From assembly GCA_030867875.1 (NCBI GenBank), contig JAOWCC010000807.1, forward strand, positions 186,001 to 250,000: a DNA stretch of 64,000 nt. The letters run 5' to 3'. Origin of the DNA: Actinernus sp. WN-2022 (taxonomy: Eukaryota; Cnidaria; Anthozoa; Actiniaria; Actinernidae). The position numbers and the translations under genes are program-made. The notes under the pieces were generated by a model. That model made no database searches. It was given only the letters and a program-made list of their open reading frames with translations, and was not told the DNA's origin. Positions 1 through 10,639 of the stretch are shown in pieces (position 1 is the stretch's first letter; the number at the start of each line of letters is the position of its first letter).

Positions 1-518
1 ATTTCACATTTTGAGGAGCGTTTTGCGGCACTAATGATCTTCCTAGTACTCCGTTTGCGGTTTTAGAAAAAGATTTCAAAATGGCTTGAATTTTTCTTTT
101 ATGTTAATTTGGAAATAAAATTTATAAAGAAGAAAGAAACTAAGAGAAAAATGAACGTACGAACGAACGAAAGAATGTACTTTTTCATGTACATTTCTGC
201 GAAGACTGGTATTTAATTTCTATTCCGAAACATTCGTACTTTTATGTTGTTATTTTTATTGGCCCGGGGGATTGATTCATGTTCTCTAAACGTCAGTTGT
301 TAAACTCTAATGATATCAGTAGTATGTCTGGAAGTATCAAGGCAAGCCCGTTGCCTATCAAAGAACAGATATATATATATATAAAACGCCACTAGTGACA
401 GCACGCAAACATAAGGATTCCTTTATTTAAATATTTAACCTTTATCTATGAAGAACATGTTTGTTACTTTGGCAACCATTTGCGAATGCATGAACTACAT
501 TGTATCTGCAGCTGATCA
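1..518. other. Unit leader spacer, copy 1
   Basis: Non-coding AT-rich leader repeated at 5,142, 18,105 and 22,836. It ends in a short (AT)n tract (about 366-382). No gene is seen. Confidence 0.6.
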
Positions 519-1345
519 TTAGAAAGCCAGGTGGCTTAAAACATCAGTCCATAAAATCATTACAACTGTTACACAGTATGGTAAAAAGCAAAGAATAAAT
601 AAAGGTATTACATACCCCATAGTTATAACTGATTTTCTAAACTTTGCGATATTAACATTGGTGTTTATACCTTGAATCTGGGCGTTTATTTGTAATGTGT
701 GGCATCTTAAAATTAATGCGATCTTAATATTATAGTAAACCACTACAAACACCAGAATAAAAAGCGAGTTTATACCGTTGGCACTATAGTAAATATTTAT
801 CATGAGATATATGAAAAAAGACAGGCCAGTCAGATACTGTCGCGGCTGTCAGCCAAAGTAACGATACATATATTTTAACTCGGCCCTATAGTGACGATCT
901 GATCGTACATTAGATGCAGGCTCATAGCACGGTATCTTTCCACTGATTGCTGTAATACAGCATACTGAAAAACAGGAAAAAAGTACACCAGATGAGTTAG
1001 CAAGAATTACAGTTGGACAAAATACATTGCTAAATAATATATCTCTGCTCTTAATTGGCAAGTCAGATGAATTAAGATAGGTCTATTCCATATGTTTTGT
1101 AGACATGCGCAACGAACAATGGCTGTGTAAAAAAGACCAACTCCAACATCCGCCATAGCCAAACTGAAAAGGAGGTAGTTTGATGGAGTGTGGAGTGATG
1201 GAGTTTTCTAGATCGTTAGAAGAACGACACCATTCCATAAAGTTGCCGTCAATGAAAGGGTTGCGTTCCTAACACACGAATCGAAGCGATAAGAGAGTAA
1301 TAAACGTGAGGTACATAATCAAAAGTACGTGGGAAAAACTTCGGA
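519..1345 (-). pseudogene. Type B GPCR pseudogene, copy 1
   Basis: Decayed rhodopsin-class GPCR. Separate frames recover an N-terminal piece (RTFDYVPHVYYSLIAS), a TM3 piece (NVFCPTVILAN, 849-1,061) and a TM5-TM6 piece ending FILCFLPYC (519-803). The region just before the ERY motif lacks two bases relative to type A (ACTGATTGC instead of ACTGAGATTGC on the + strand). This shifts the frame and ends the protein soon after TM3. All five B copies share the lesion. It is related to the neighbouring type A genes but clearly a separate paralogue. Confidence 0.85.
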
Positions 1346-1399
1346 TCAAACACGTTCGATGACTTCATGAATTAGGATTTCTCTTTGTTCCCCCTCTGT

Positions 1400-2000
1400 T
1401 CTCTTTCAGCTAGCTCGAGTTTGTAAATCCCATAAAGCACGGCCACTCTTTCTTTATCTATTACTTAAAGAAGCTATTCCGCAAAAAAAACGAGGACAAT
1501 TATTAGGAATAGACATGTTTATGTAGAAATTGGACAGTTTCAATTTAATCTAAATCTCTGTTTCGGTGGAGAAGATTCCTACGTACGTGAAAAACCTAGT
1601 TGCGAGGAAAATTTATAGCTTCTTGATTTCAATAATTCCGGTAGTTTCTACTTCAGAAGCGAAATTTGAGGCCAAATTTTCAAACTATACCTTTGATGCT
1701 TTTAAATGTGGCATTAAATTCCCAAACTAGAGAATTTCAGTATAAGTTTTTAAATCGGCTAATTTCTACTAATCTTACTCTTTTGAAAATGAAAATTGTT
1801 GACTCCTCATTCTGCTATTTTTGTGAAAAGGAGGAAGAATCCCTTAAGCATCTTTTCTTTTATTGTTCGCACATTAAGTGCTTCTGGCCACTTTACATCT
1901 ATCTTTGTAATGCTAAATCAGACTAAATACTTTAACTCTCCAACATGTCTATTTTGGAATTTTTTAAATGAAAAAGACTTACTCACAAACCTAAGTTAAC
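1400..2000 (+). pseudogene. L1/Tx1-like LINE 3' end (zf-RVT) relic, copy 1
   Basis: The ORF at 1,666-1,926 reads like the reverse-transcriptase zinc-binding tail of L1/Tx1-clade LINEs: FQYKFLNRLI, then C-x2-C (CYFC), then HLFFYCSHIKCFW, giving the C..C..H..C spacing. Upstream, 1,402-1,445 holds the right half of a palindrome that is complete at 14,470-14,568. Most of the LINE is missing here; a longer version survives at 11,531-14,480 and 28,849-34,550. Confidence 0.7.
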
Positions 2001-2450
2001 TGCTATCAATAAAGAAAAAAAATGTATCTAAAATACAATAGGGTTTTATTGTTTTTTTATTTAGAGTTGTAATTAACCGTCCTTTTGTTGTTGTTGTTGC
2101 AATAGTATTATGTATTATGTATTATCAGTGTCAATATAGGTTATTATAGTTATATATTATACTATCTAATTGTTTTGTAAGTCATAGTAGCGTATAGTTT
2201 GTAAGGTAATTATTGTCAAAATAGTAATAAACATGTTATTAAAAACAAAAAAAGAAGACACTTCTCCAATAACAGTGCCTTGGCTATAATGACTAAGGTA
2301 TGACCGGAACCATTCAACACACATACAATCAAGACTAATAGGCGCTAACCCCAAGCCAGGTGTACGGTGCTTTCCTGCCATTTCTACCGACAGGATAATC
2401 CTTTAATATGTTTTTAATTGTACTCAAATGTACTGAAAAAACCCACATAT
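2001..2450 (-). pseudogene. CR1-like RT fragment and A-gene 3' flank, copy 1
   Basis: The 71-aa frame at 2,166-2,381 contains LDCMCVEWFRSYLSH followed by GTVIGEVSS. This matches the palm/thumb part of jockey-superfamily (CR1-like) reverse transcriptases, normally WF.SYL..R.Q.V. The fragment recurs in every unit (near 15,300, 20,400, 25,400 and 35,750). The rest is AT-rich with a GTT microsatellite near 2,085. Confidence 0.5.
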
Positions 2451-2962
2451 TTATGGCTTGTCTTCCAAACGAAAACAATACAAAATGGGATTCAAAGTTG
2501 AGTTAGCAAAAATGAGTGGAAATAAGGTATTTTTAGCTCTCCTAATTGCCTGTGCCGTTTCACCTTTGGATACAGGTGTATTCCATATTACATTTGCTAT
2601 ACCGTATGGCAAAAAGCAAAGAATTAATAGAGCTATCACACATCCCATAGTTATTACTGATTTTCTGAACTTTGCAATGTTAATGTTTGTGTTTATTCCT
2701 TGACCCTGGGCGTTTATTTGTATTGTGTGGCGCCTTAAAATTGATGCAATCCTTACATTACAGTAGATCAATGCAAATATAATAACAAAACACAAAGTTG
2801 CCAATGCAGTTACAAAAATTACGGGGAATATTTTAAGAAACAAGATCCGCCAGACTGTTACCACAGCAGATATCAACCAAAGTAATAATACAAGCATCAC
2901 AATTCGGCCCTTAGTGACAACCTGATTGTACCTTAGATGTAGACTTATAGCAAGGTATCTTT

Positions 2963-3086
2963 CAATCTCGTACCCAGACCCCATTTGGTTTCTTACTGCG
3001 CATGCTCGACGAAAAAGATAGGGCAGAGCCTTATTTTTCGTCGAGCATGCGCAGTAAGAAACAAATTGGGTCTGGGTACGAGATTG
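2963..3086. mobile_element. Hairpin MITE (CAATCTCG family), 124 bp
   Basis: The ends are inverted repeats (CAATCTCGTACCC / GGGTACGAGATTG) and almost the whole element folds back on itself. It is flanked by a 9-bp direct repeat GGTATCTTT at 2,954-2,962 and 3,087-3,095; intact A copies have this sequence once. A 9-bp duplication is typical of Mutator-like (MULE) elements; the superfamily is inferred from that alone. Confidence 0.88.
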
Positions 3087-3107
3087 GGTATCTTTCCACT
3101 GAGATTG

Positions 3108-3185
3108 CAATCTCGTCCCCAGAGCCTGCGCTTTTTTTCGGCCAGCGGACACGAAAAAAAAGCGCAGGCTCTGGGGACGAGATTG
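3108..3185. mobile_element. Hairpin MITE (CAATCTCG family), 78 bp
   Basis: Second, smaller member of the same family, with ends CAATCTCGTCCCC / GGGGACGAGATTG. It is a near-perfect hairpin flanked by the 9-bp direct repeat CTGAGATTG at 3,099-3,107 and 3,186-3,194, present once in intact A copies. Confidence 0.88.
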
Positions 3186-3622
3186 CTGAGATTGCTGAAA
3201 TACAGCAGGCTGAAAAGCAGGAAAATAACATACCAAACGATTCGGCTAGAACAGCAACAGGACAAAAAACATCACTATAGAAACTATCTTTGTTCTCTAT
3301 CGGTGAACCCAATGAAGATAGTCCTATTTTTGATGATTTGTAGACGACGAACAATGGCTGTGCAACAAGACCGACTCCAAGATCCGCCATAGCCAAACTG
3401 AAGAGGAGGTAGTTTGATGGAGTGTGGAGTGATGCAGTTTTCCAGATCGTTAGAAGCACGACACCATTCCCCAAAGTTGCCGTCAATGAAAAGATTGCGT
3501 TCATAACACACGAAGCGATAAGAGAAGAATGAACTTCTCGTATACGTCCATAGTGATCCAAAGAAGTTCGATGATAGACATTTAGGAAATGATGTCATAT
3601 TTTGCAGGCTTGTCAAATTCAT

Positions 3623-4362
3623 TTCTCTGAATGTATATTTGTAGTGTTGATACTGATGCTAGTGTGCTTATTTGTTGATATATAACTGAAACCGGGTCTC
3701 TGGGACTGATGTGCCTGAAGATTTGAGTAATTTGTGAGTTTAGAATGAAGCGGAAGGACCAATAGTTCTGCCAAACAAAGAAGTCCGGATCTTGATTGAA
3801 ATCATGCATGCAGTAAGGGCTTATAAAGTACAGCGAGGGGCGTGAAATAGTGGGCCTCTCCTCTTCCTGACAGCTATTACAAGTTACAAACATTAAATGG
3901 GGGTTTTATATTCTTCCTGCTCTTGATGTTAAATTAAAGTACAGTCGTTATCGCACATGGAACAGGTCTATCAACAAACCAAGGTTCAAGAGTCTTTATG
4001 TTTTACACTATTTACAAGTAGGTATGAAGTTTGACATACGATTATGCAGGAGTCAACTTAAATCCCGACTCCCACCCCCGGGACAGACAGGGGATTATAG
4101 GGCATTTGAAGGCATTTGATACAAGAGTTATAGGCATTGGAAATTATTGGTACGTTGGTTAGGTTCAGCGGTAATTCTTAAGGCTGATTGATCGCTGAGC
4201 ACTCTTGCGGGAAATCGCAGGTGAGTTTGTCATTTAAATCTTTGAATTTGTAATTAAGATTTAGGCTTTTTAAAAGTGGAGTAATATGCACACAGGAAGC
4301 CCACTCAAAGGAGTTGTACAGGTTTATATACCTAAAAGTCAATTGAATAAAAGTCATTCAAA
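3623..4362. other. Spacer between type A GPCR and divergent ORF, copy 1
   Basis: This is the 5' flank of the type A GPCR. It holds an upstream minus-strand frame (3,582-3,893, about 100 codons) that is also present before the A2 and A4 genes and overlaps the GPCR start in another frame. The last 60 bp carry a TATA-like TTTATATACC (about 4,322-4,331) 30-40 bp before the ATG of the divergent ORF. The spacer probably holds promoters for both directions; that is inference. Confidence 0.4.
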
Positions 4363-4572
4363 ATGAAAACCTTGTGGTTCATTTGCACCAATTTGGTATG
4401 CTTATTTGGTATTTTCTTACTGTTTTGGGTACCCGAAGCCGAACCCGCACCTTCAACCCGCTCCTTCTACCCGAACTTTCCCGCGACCCTCGACCCGCGA
4501 CGTTTAGTCAAACTCCAGTTTAGATGGCAAAGTGGCTCTATACATCGTTCAGTCGTGCCAACAAAAAAATAA
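4363..4572 (+). CDS. Small ORF with predicted signal peptide, copy 1
   Basis: Encodes 69 aa. The start is a basic-hydrophobic signal-peptide-like segment (MKTLWFICTNLVCLFGIFLL, residues 1-20) followed by FWVPEAEPAPSTR and a Pro/Arg-rich stretch with RSFYPN and DPRRL. No known domain is recognised. A second copy at 17,323 differs by an in-frame 6-nt indel and changes its tail; a third is truncated at 27,374. It is divergent from the type A GPCR with about 740 bp between the start codons. It could be a secreted peptide precursor, the first exon of a longer gene, or a chance ORF; two in-frame copies argue mildly for coding. Confidence 0.4.
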   Translation: MKTLWFICTNLVCLFGIFLLFWVPEAEPAPSTRSFYPNFPATLDPRRLVKLQFRWQSGSIHRSVVPTKK

Positions 4573-5141
4573 TTATCGTTATCAATTAGATTCGTCTATT
4601 ATCAGTGTTTCTAGAACTGTTGAAATATAGGCCGCATTTCTTCAGTTAGAAGCAGAATAGCTTCGCATTTCATTCAAACGCAAACAATTGCATGACATGA
4701 TGCATTCAAAGTTTAGTTGACGAACGGGAGTGCAAGTAACCTGAGGGGAGTGGAACTAGATTGGAAATAGAACGCCAAGGGGATCGTGGAAAATGTTTCC
4801 AAATTGCTATCATTTTTTCTAAGTAAAGCCTGCATGCATCGGCACGAGTTAAAAATGGAAATATATTAGAAAAAACAGTAAATCTTTTTATAGTGTTTCC
4901 AATTTACAAATGTACAACAAATCTCCCAGTTTAAAAAGGGCACTTGATGACCGAAGATTGCTCTAACGGTAAGTAAACTGCATCAAGCGACATTTCATTC
5001 AAATCTTGCCCTCGTGGCACATTTATTGGTTATGTTACTCTTTATGCCAGGTGTATATCTTTAAGTTAATGCAACGCTTATAGAACCTTCAACCGGTGCT
5101 CCGTAAATTACTGATTAAAACGATTGTGTCGATAATTGCTA
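4573..5141. other. Unit 3' spacer, copy 1
   Basis: Non-coding sequence repeated at 17,581-18,104 and 22,300-22,835. No ORF or structural RNA recognised. Confidence 0.5.
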
Positions 5142-5649
5142 ATTTCACATTTTGAGGAGCGTTTTGCGGCACTAATGATCTTCCTAGTACTCCGTTTGCG
5201 GTTTTAGAAAAAGATTTCAAAATGGCTTGAATTTTTCTTTTATGTTAATTTGGAAATAGATTTATAAAGAAGAAAGAAACTAAGAGAAAAACGAACGTAC
5301 GAACGAACGAAAGAATGTACTTTTTCATGTACATTTCTGGGAAGACTGGTATTTAATTTCTATTCCGAAACATTCGTATTTATACGTTGTTATTTTTATT
5401 GGCCCGGGGGATTGATTCATGTTCTCTAAACGTCAGTTGTTAAACTCTAATGATATCAGTAGTATGTCTGGAAGTATCAAGGCAAGCCCGTTGCCTATCA
5501 AAGAACAGATATATATATATATAAAACGCCATTAGTGACAGCACGCAAACATAAGGATTCCTTTATTTAAATATTTTAACCTTTATCTATGAAGAACATG
5601 TTTGTTACTTTGGCAACCATTTGCGAATGCATGAACTATCTGCAGCTAA
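5142..5649. other. Unit leader spacer, copy 2
   Basis: Nearly identical to 1-518, including the short (AT)n tract. No gene seen. Confidence 0.5.
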
Positions 5650-6600
5650 TCATTATAGTAAACCACTACAAACACCAGAATAAAAAGCAAGTTTACCGTT
5701 GGCACTAGTAAATATTTATCATGAGATATATGAAAAAAGACAGGCCAGTCAGTTACTGTCGCGGCTGTCAGCCAAAGTAACGATACATATATTTTAACGC
5801 GGCCCTATAGTGACGATCTGATTGTACATTAGATGCAGGCTCATAACACGGTATCTTTCCACTGATTTCTGTAATACAGCATACTGAAAAACAGGAAAAA
5901 CGTACACCAAATGAGTTAGCAAGAATTACGGTTGGACAAAATACATTGCTAAATAATATATCTCTGCCCTAATTACCCTACATGTATATCATTATGACGT
6001 CACTGCTTGTTTATGAGGGGGACAGAATCGACTTGAACAATAGAATTTTGAACTAAATCTGCTCTGCTGAGGAAAATTTAACTTCGAATTGTCTGGTTTC
6101 CAGATATCAGCTGTATCAATGCTTATCCCACAATATTTACCGTATTTGGTGGCTGTTACCACTATTCTACGTTCTACAAAATGCATTTGATAGCGATTTC
6201 CTTTGTGTTGTTGCTATTTTGTCCCCCTCCCACGACCGTGATCCTTAGCGTTTAAACAATAGATTGTTTTGATTTGACGTCATAATGATATAGGTCAATT
6301 GGCAAGTCAGATGAAGATAGTTATATTTCAAATGTTTTGTAGGCAACGAACAATGGCTGTGTAACAAGCCCAACTCCAACATCCGCCATAGCCAAACTGA
6401 AGAGGAGGTAGTTTGATGGAGTGTGGAGTGATGGAGTTTTCTAGATCGTTAGAAGAACGACACCATTCCCTAAAGTTGCCGTCAATGAAAGGGTTGCGTT
6501 CATAACACACGAATCGAAGCGATAAGAGAGTAATAAACGTGAGGTACATAATCAAAAGTATACGTGGGTAAAATCAGCGAACAGTGAATTCAGATCAAAC
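5650..6600 (-). pseudogene. Type B GPCR pseudogene, copy 2
   Basis: Shares the 2-bp deletion before the ERY motif. In addition the TM6 region is deleted: the TM5 start at about 5,652 follows directly on 3' flank. A 308-bp MITE (5,985-6,292) interrupts the segment between TM2 and TM3. The N-terminal coding end is visible near 6,490-6,570. No open frame longer than about 75 codons remains. Confidence 0.85.
5985..6292. mobile_element. MITE with 18-bp TIR (TATATCATTATGACGTCA), 308 bp
   Basis: Perfect 18-bp terminal inverted repeats at 5,985-6,002 and 6,275-6,292. AATT flanks both sides and may be the target duplication. The same element sits at the same gene position in type B copy 5 (28,040-28,310) and is absent from copies 1, 3 and 4. 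Confidence 0.85.
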
Positions 6601-6845
6601 ACGTTCGAATTCGCTGACTCAGTGACTTCATGAATTAGGATTTCTCTTTGTTCCACTTCCCCCTCCTCTCTCCCACCACAGGAACCCAAACCAAAACCAG
6701 GTAAAAATAAAACCAGAGCCTGCAAGCAGGCTACACCAATCGGATCACAAATTATTGCTCAATTCGTTAATTTTTCCCCTCAAGGAACTATTTTAATAGA
6801 ACCTGCGGAGTGATTTCAGAATACCCCACGAATCGGCGTATTAAA
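6601..6845. other. B2 5' flank and L1-relic leader
   Basis: Sequence shared with 28,606-28,845. It contains a CT-rich tract near 6,655-6,680. In unit 5 it continues directly into the LINE relic; here it is interrupted at 6,846. Confidence 0.45.
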
Positions 6846-7266
6846 TGGAATATTTGCTTGCGAATAGGATTTTTATGTTTTTCCGCTGGCTAGTTTTATT
6901 AAATTAGTTATAATTATATGCAAAGTCCTGTTGCCTAGCAGCCATTGGTATGGGATAGGGGAGTGTCAATACAATGCACCCCTCTACGTACTGGTGGTGC
7001 TATGTAACCTCTCACCAGTGGTTAGCCATTCACTTCAGATATTCATCGAGTGAAGACGTTTGTTTTGATCTTCTGTAAGGTAAGAATCACTTTGCCTTTA
7101 TTTGACCTCTCTTGTAATGTTTTTGAGAGATGATAATTGTTGGTTAGATTTTGTTTCATTTCATCAGTTTCTTTTCAAAGCGCGTAATTTTCGCTTTCAA
7201 GTCTATTAAGCGACGAGCGTTATAATTTTCAACTTGTGAAAATCTAGTCCTGTCACTGTGTCTGTG

Positions 7267-7661
7267 TATGGCATGCGCTGGCATTCCTTAAGTTCTCATT
7301 TTAGGCCATTCTTTCGTGAAAAGGCTTAAGCGCGACTTAGAAGCTGGTTTTGATGCCCGTGCGGAAAATGATTTTAAGTTTCAGGACCGCCAACACAAAA
7401 CAAAAACACCGAAGCAGTCGCACCGTCTAAAAGCTTGGGACAATTGTGCATGACCTACACGAGGTCAGAAGCCTTGCTCCAGATGTGATCATTTTGGAAA
7501 TAGGCACAAACGATCTTTCGGTAGTTGGACCCGAGGTTGTTCGCTCTTCTATTGAAGATTTAGTCCGTTTGCTTTTGGAAGTTTTTCAGTACGTGCGATC
7601 GGCGTTTGCCACGTTATTCCACGTGGCATTTCTTACACACATACTGTACGTTAAGGACTAG
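7267..7661 (+). pseudogene. SGNH/GDSL-hydrolase-like ORF of the YR element (broken)
   Basis: Two frame-shifted pieces. The first (about 7,295-7,440) reads ILGHSFVKRLKRDLEAGFDA, where GHS takes the place of the GDS block I motif. The second (7,446-7,661) reads APDVIILEIGTNDLS, the block III G-x-N-D motif after a beta strand. The middle is deleted and no block V D-x-x-H is seen, so it is not functional. Such ORFs accompany several non-LTR and YR retroelements. Confidence 0.65.
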
Positions 7662-7858
7662 CTCCACGTTGTTTTGGAACCAATTTCTAATGCAACAAAT
7701 ATTTTTCAAGCCTGCTAAGGACTTATAAATTATATAGCAGACGGCGTTCGTGTTAACTTGGCAGGAAAATGTTTCTTGTATCGAAGTTATCGCAGCGCCA
7801 TCTTTAAGGTGGGAATGCTTTAAGTTTCACACGTTTCAAGACATATTTCCATTATAGA

Positions 7859-8445
7859 CTTTTTTGAGGCTTTGCCTCAATATTTATTTTGTTGGCAATT
7901 CAAGGGCTTGCTGGTGCGTCGACAATTTGTCGACATGGCTTGTTCCTGCCATGTTTTTAATTTTGCTGCCCATAACTTGGTAGGGCATGCTTTAAGTTTC
8001 ACACATTTTATACAACATAATTATTTCAGTCTATTGTTTTTATTTTGTCCATTGTAGAGTATATTAAAGGAACTGGATTTTCTTTTATTTATTGCTATAG
8101 TTGTGGGCAGTTTTATGGTTTTGTTGTTCTTGTGAGTAATTCACAAGTATTTTATGATTTTTGTTATGGTGGCTTTGTCCATCAGTTAGCTAGTCATACT
8201 ATTTATGTATGGTAGCATGTTGCCTTCGAGGTTTCGCCCTCAAGGTTTGTTGTGTGGCTTTGTCCACTGTTGGTGTTGAGGCTTTATGGTCCTCACACTG
8301 TTATGGAGGACTTGTCCTCTTTTTTGAGGCTTTGCCTCAATATTTATTTTGTTGGCAATTCAAGGACTTGCTGGTGCGTCGACAATTTGTCGACATGGCT
8401 TGTTCCTGCCATGTTTTTAATTTTGCTGCCCATAACTTGGTAGAT
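7859..8445 (+). repeat. 126-bp direct repeat pair with mini-hairpin cluster
   Basis: About 126 bp at 7,859-7,984 recurs at 8,319-8,444 with very few changes. Each copy contains GAGGCTTTGCCTC, GTCGACAATTTGTCGAC and ATGGCTTGTTCCTGCCAT, each a short inverted repeat. Between the copies, 8,165-8,318 adds GTGGCTTTGTCCAC, GAGGACTTGTCCTC and similar imperfect hairpins. Confidence 0.8.
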
Positions 8446-8513
8446 CAGTTAATTTTATAAATAAGTTGAGAGGGCATTCAGTTTCTGCCGAGTGTTCTTT
8501 ATTTTGTAGAAAC

Positions 8514-9570
8514 ATGCCACCTAAACGCTCTGAGAGATTGAGGTGCCTTTCAGTCAAAGCTGCTGTGCAACCTTCGACCAAGAGGGAAAAAGGCTCAAGA
8601 CAAGCCAAAAATGACAGCATCATCAACAGTGCAACAGCCACAAGAACCAGCATAACACCTCAATTTTCCACCTGGTCTTCTGGATCAGTTAGTTTTCTGA
8701 GTGGTGGATGACATCACTAAAAGATTGACTCAGGCTACCCCATCAACATTGGCAGGTACAGATATGGTAGGGGTTAGCACTCCTCCCTCTTTACAGATTG
8801 TTACAGAGGCGAATTCAGCTGTATCCATCCCTTCCCAGTCTTCTATTACCAGTATGCTGAAATTTACCACAGTTCCGATGGTATCAGATTCTATTCAGCA
8901 TCAGGCCTTTACGAGCACTACAACAGGGCAAGCAGCATCTATTGTACAAGGGTCTATAGATGCTGCTTTGCAGGCCCTGTCAGGTGAGCTGTCCAATGCT
9001 TTGGTTCCAGTTAAGATGTTTAATTCATCAAGTTTGCCAATTGATGCTCGGTGGTGGATAAGGTACAAGCAAAAATATGGAACAATGATTTCATTGACTT
9101 TAGCATTCATTTTGGATTTTCTAATCCAATAATTATTTGGGAGAACAAAGTTCCAGATTACAGTTCAGAATGCAGAAGGTGGACCAATGCCCTCCCTCTG
9201 CCTTGAACCAGTCTCAAACACAAGAAATTTGCAAGTAGAGTCATGGGTCAGCAGTTTTAATGTTTTTGTTGAGGTTTATACCAGTTAATACCCAACTGAG
9301 GCCCCTGCCCTCATAAAATATGGTGAGGTAATACAGGATTTGGCAGCTAGGGGTCATAGCTGGATGTTTTATGATGATAATTTTTGCTTTCTGAAAAGGC
9401 ACACGCCTAGTATTTTCCATGGGGTACTATCCATTGGGAATTGTGGATTTGCTCTCAATCTCCTCCACTGATTTTTCTAATGTTCCTTTTTGATTCCATA
9501 GTGGTCGTGAATGTACAGGATGTTCGTTTACGCAGACTTGTTTTAAGTGTGACGGAGCACATAGCCTGAC
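8514..9570 (+). pseudogene. Gag-like ORF of the YR element (broken)
   Basis: Starts MPPKRSERLRCLSVKAA, moves frame near 8,705 into a Ser/Thr/Gln-rich region, then shows LSGELSNALVPVK and, in other frames, KIWNNDFIDF and ALIKYGEVIQDLAARG. At 9,505-9,560 a Cys-rich end (CTGCSFTQTCFKCDGAH) looks like the zinc-finger tail of DIRS-like gag proteins. At least three frame changes separate the pieces. Confidence 0.6.
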
Positions 9571-9599
9571 TCTGTTTAATTTTGTGGCCAAAAAATAAA

Positions 9600-9872
9600 G
9601 CCTTCAGAAACGCCCCCAGCTTGCCAAATCCCATCCTTCCAACCCCAATAAAAAAAAAGAGAGAATTTTCTTATTGCTGGGTATCACCATTCAAATGCAG
9701 AGTTTATTTCATCAATTTTTAATCTGGGTTTTCCTGTGCATTATGAAGATACCCGGGTATCGTCCAAATCTAAAAAAAATTCAGCTTTACAAAATTATGA
9801 AGTTGTTGATACTAAAATTAGAAAAGAGCTTGAGGCCCATTGGCTGGTTGATCAATACTTATGTTTCTGCTT
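9600..9872 (+). pseudogene. DIRS-type reverse transcriptase N-terminal remnant
   Basis: Across one frame change it reads AEFISSIFNLGFPVHYED, then NYEVVDTKIRKELEAHW. This follows the start of DIRS-type RTs (GF..GFPL....VV..KL.KE..AGR). The catalytic palm and RNase H are absent: the text jumps at about 9,873 to recombinase sequence, so this is an internal deletion. Confidence 0.6.
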
Positions 9873-9889
9873 AATAATTTTGCTATATT

Positions 9890-10619
9890 CTCACAAGCTG
9901 TCAGGATTTCCTGATCCTGTTAAAGCCATTTTTATTATTCAAATGCTTAAGGGTTATGGAAAGCTTGGTTACGTTTGGATAGCCGATTGCCAATTACTCT
10001 TCCGATTCTTCGTGCGGTATAAGAAAAGTTATATATTATTAAAACAAATTTTTTTTTTAGTCTATTAGAATCAGCAATTTCAAGCAATGTGTACAACTGT
10101 ATGCATGCTCTTTGGCTTTCTATGCTTTTCTATGTACATGTGTAGGGTTGAAATAACTTCCAATATCGACAAAGGGTCTGGTCTTCCCTTGCAAATTTGC
10201 CAAATAGCTAAGCTTGTTGATGTATCTAATTTAGTTGCCTTTTAAAAGTCATATTCCTGAACTATAAGCACAGCTACAATCATTTTTCTATGGTTATTCA
10301 TCGGCAAGCAATTGTTTGTCCAGTACAATTGATGCTGGATTATTTGCCACTTTGAAGGAATATACCAGGTCCTAATTGCATTACTGTTGATGTGAGTAGA
10401 GTTTCAAGAACCTATTTTGCTGACCAGCTTTCCCTAGCAATTAGATATTGGGGGCTCAGCCCTGCTCATTATAAAGGTCATAGTTTTCATATTGGGACTG
10501 CCTCTCATGCTGCAGATCAGGGTATGTCTGACGCACAGATTCATATTTTGGGTAGGTATAAATCAAATGCTTTTCATAAAGATATTTGTATCATTGCTAT
10601 TCATTACAACTTGCGATGA
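9890..10619 (+). pseudogene. Tyrosine recombinase of the YR element (broken)
   Basis: Core-binding part: GFPDPVKAIFIIQMLKGYGK, then in the next frame PITLPILRAV. A middle piece carries VEITSNIDKGSGLPLQ, where the first catalytic Arg (..R.GEI) would sit. The last ORF (10,392-10,619) shows HYKGHSFHIGTASHAADQG and IHILGRYKSNAFHKDI. The second catalytic Arg (HSFR) is His, and the nucleophile Tyr position (FHKYI) is Asp, so the enzyme is dead even without its frameshifts. Confidence 0.75.
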
Positions 10620-10639
10620 AGTTGTGTTTGGGAATATCC

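Larger units (their letters stand above)
2451..3622 (-). pseudogene. Type A GPCR pseudogene, copy 1 (MITE-disrupted)
   Basis: Same gene as the intact copy at 15,563-16,576, with three lesions. A 2-nt deletion near 3,573 (GATAGACATT against GATAGAGACATT) shifts the N-terminus. Two hairpin elements (2,963-3,086 and 3,108-3,185) with their target duplications add 220 nt inside the TM3/ERY region. The C-terminal tail is lost: after NPILYCFRL the frame ends in EDKP through a deletion joining the 3' flank to the coding end. TM4-TM7 still reads openly (IERYLAISLHLRYN to NPILYCFR), so the gene was probably lost recently. Confidence 0.9.
1..5141. repeat. Tandem array unit 1 (type B pseudogene + type A GPCR)
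   Basis: First of five related units. Sequence from base 1 reappears almost unchanged at 5,142, 18,105 and 22,836. Order in the unit: AT-rich leader, decayed type B GPCR (minus), L1-like LINE tail, CR1-like RT scrap, type A GPCR (minus), spacer, small + strand secreted ORF, spacer. The left edge of the window cuts the unit, so its true start is not visible. Confidence 0.85.

Noticed and set aside
2458..2703. 81-codon + strand ORFs repeated at each type A gene (also 15,630, 20,708, 36,073)
   Set aside because: They are antisense shadows of the receptor TM6-TM7 coding region and follow its copies only.
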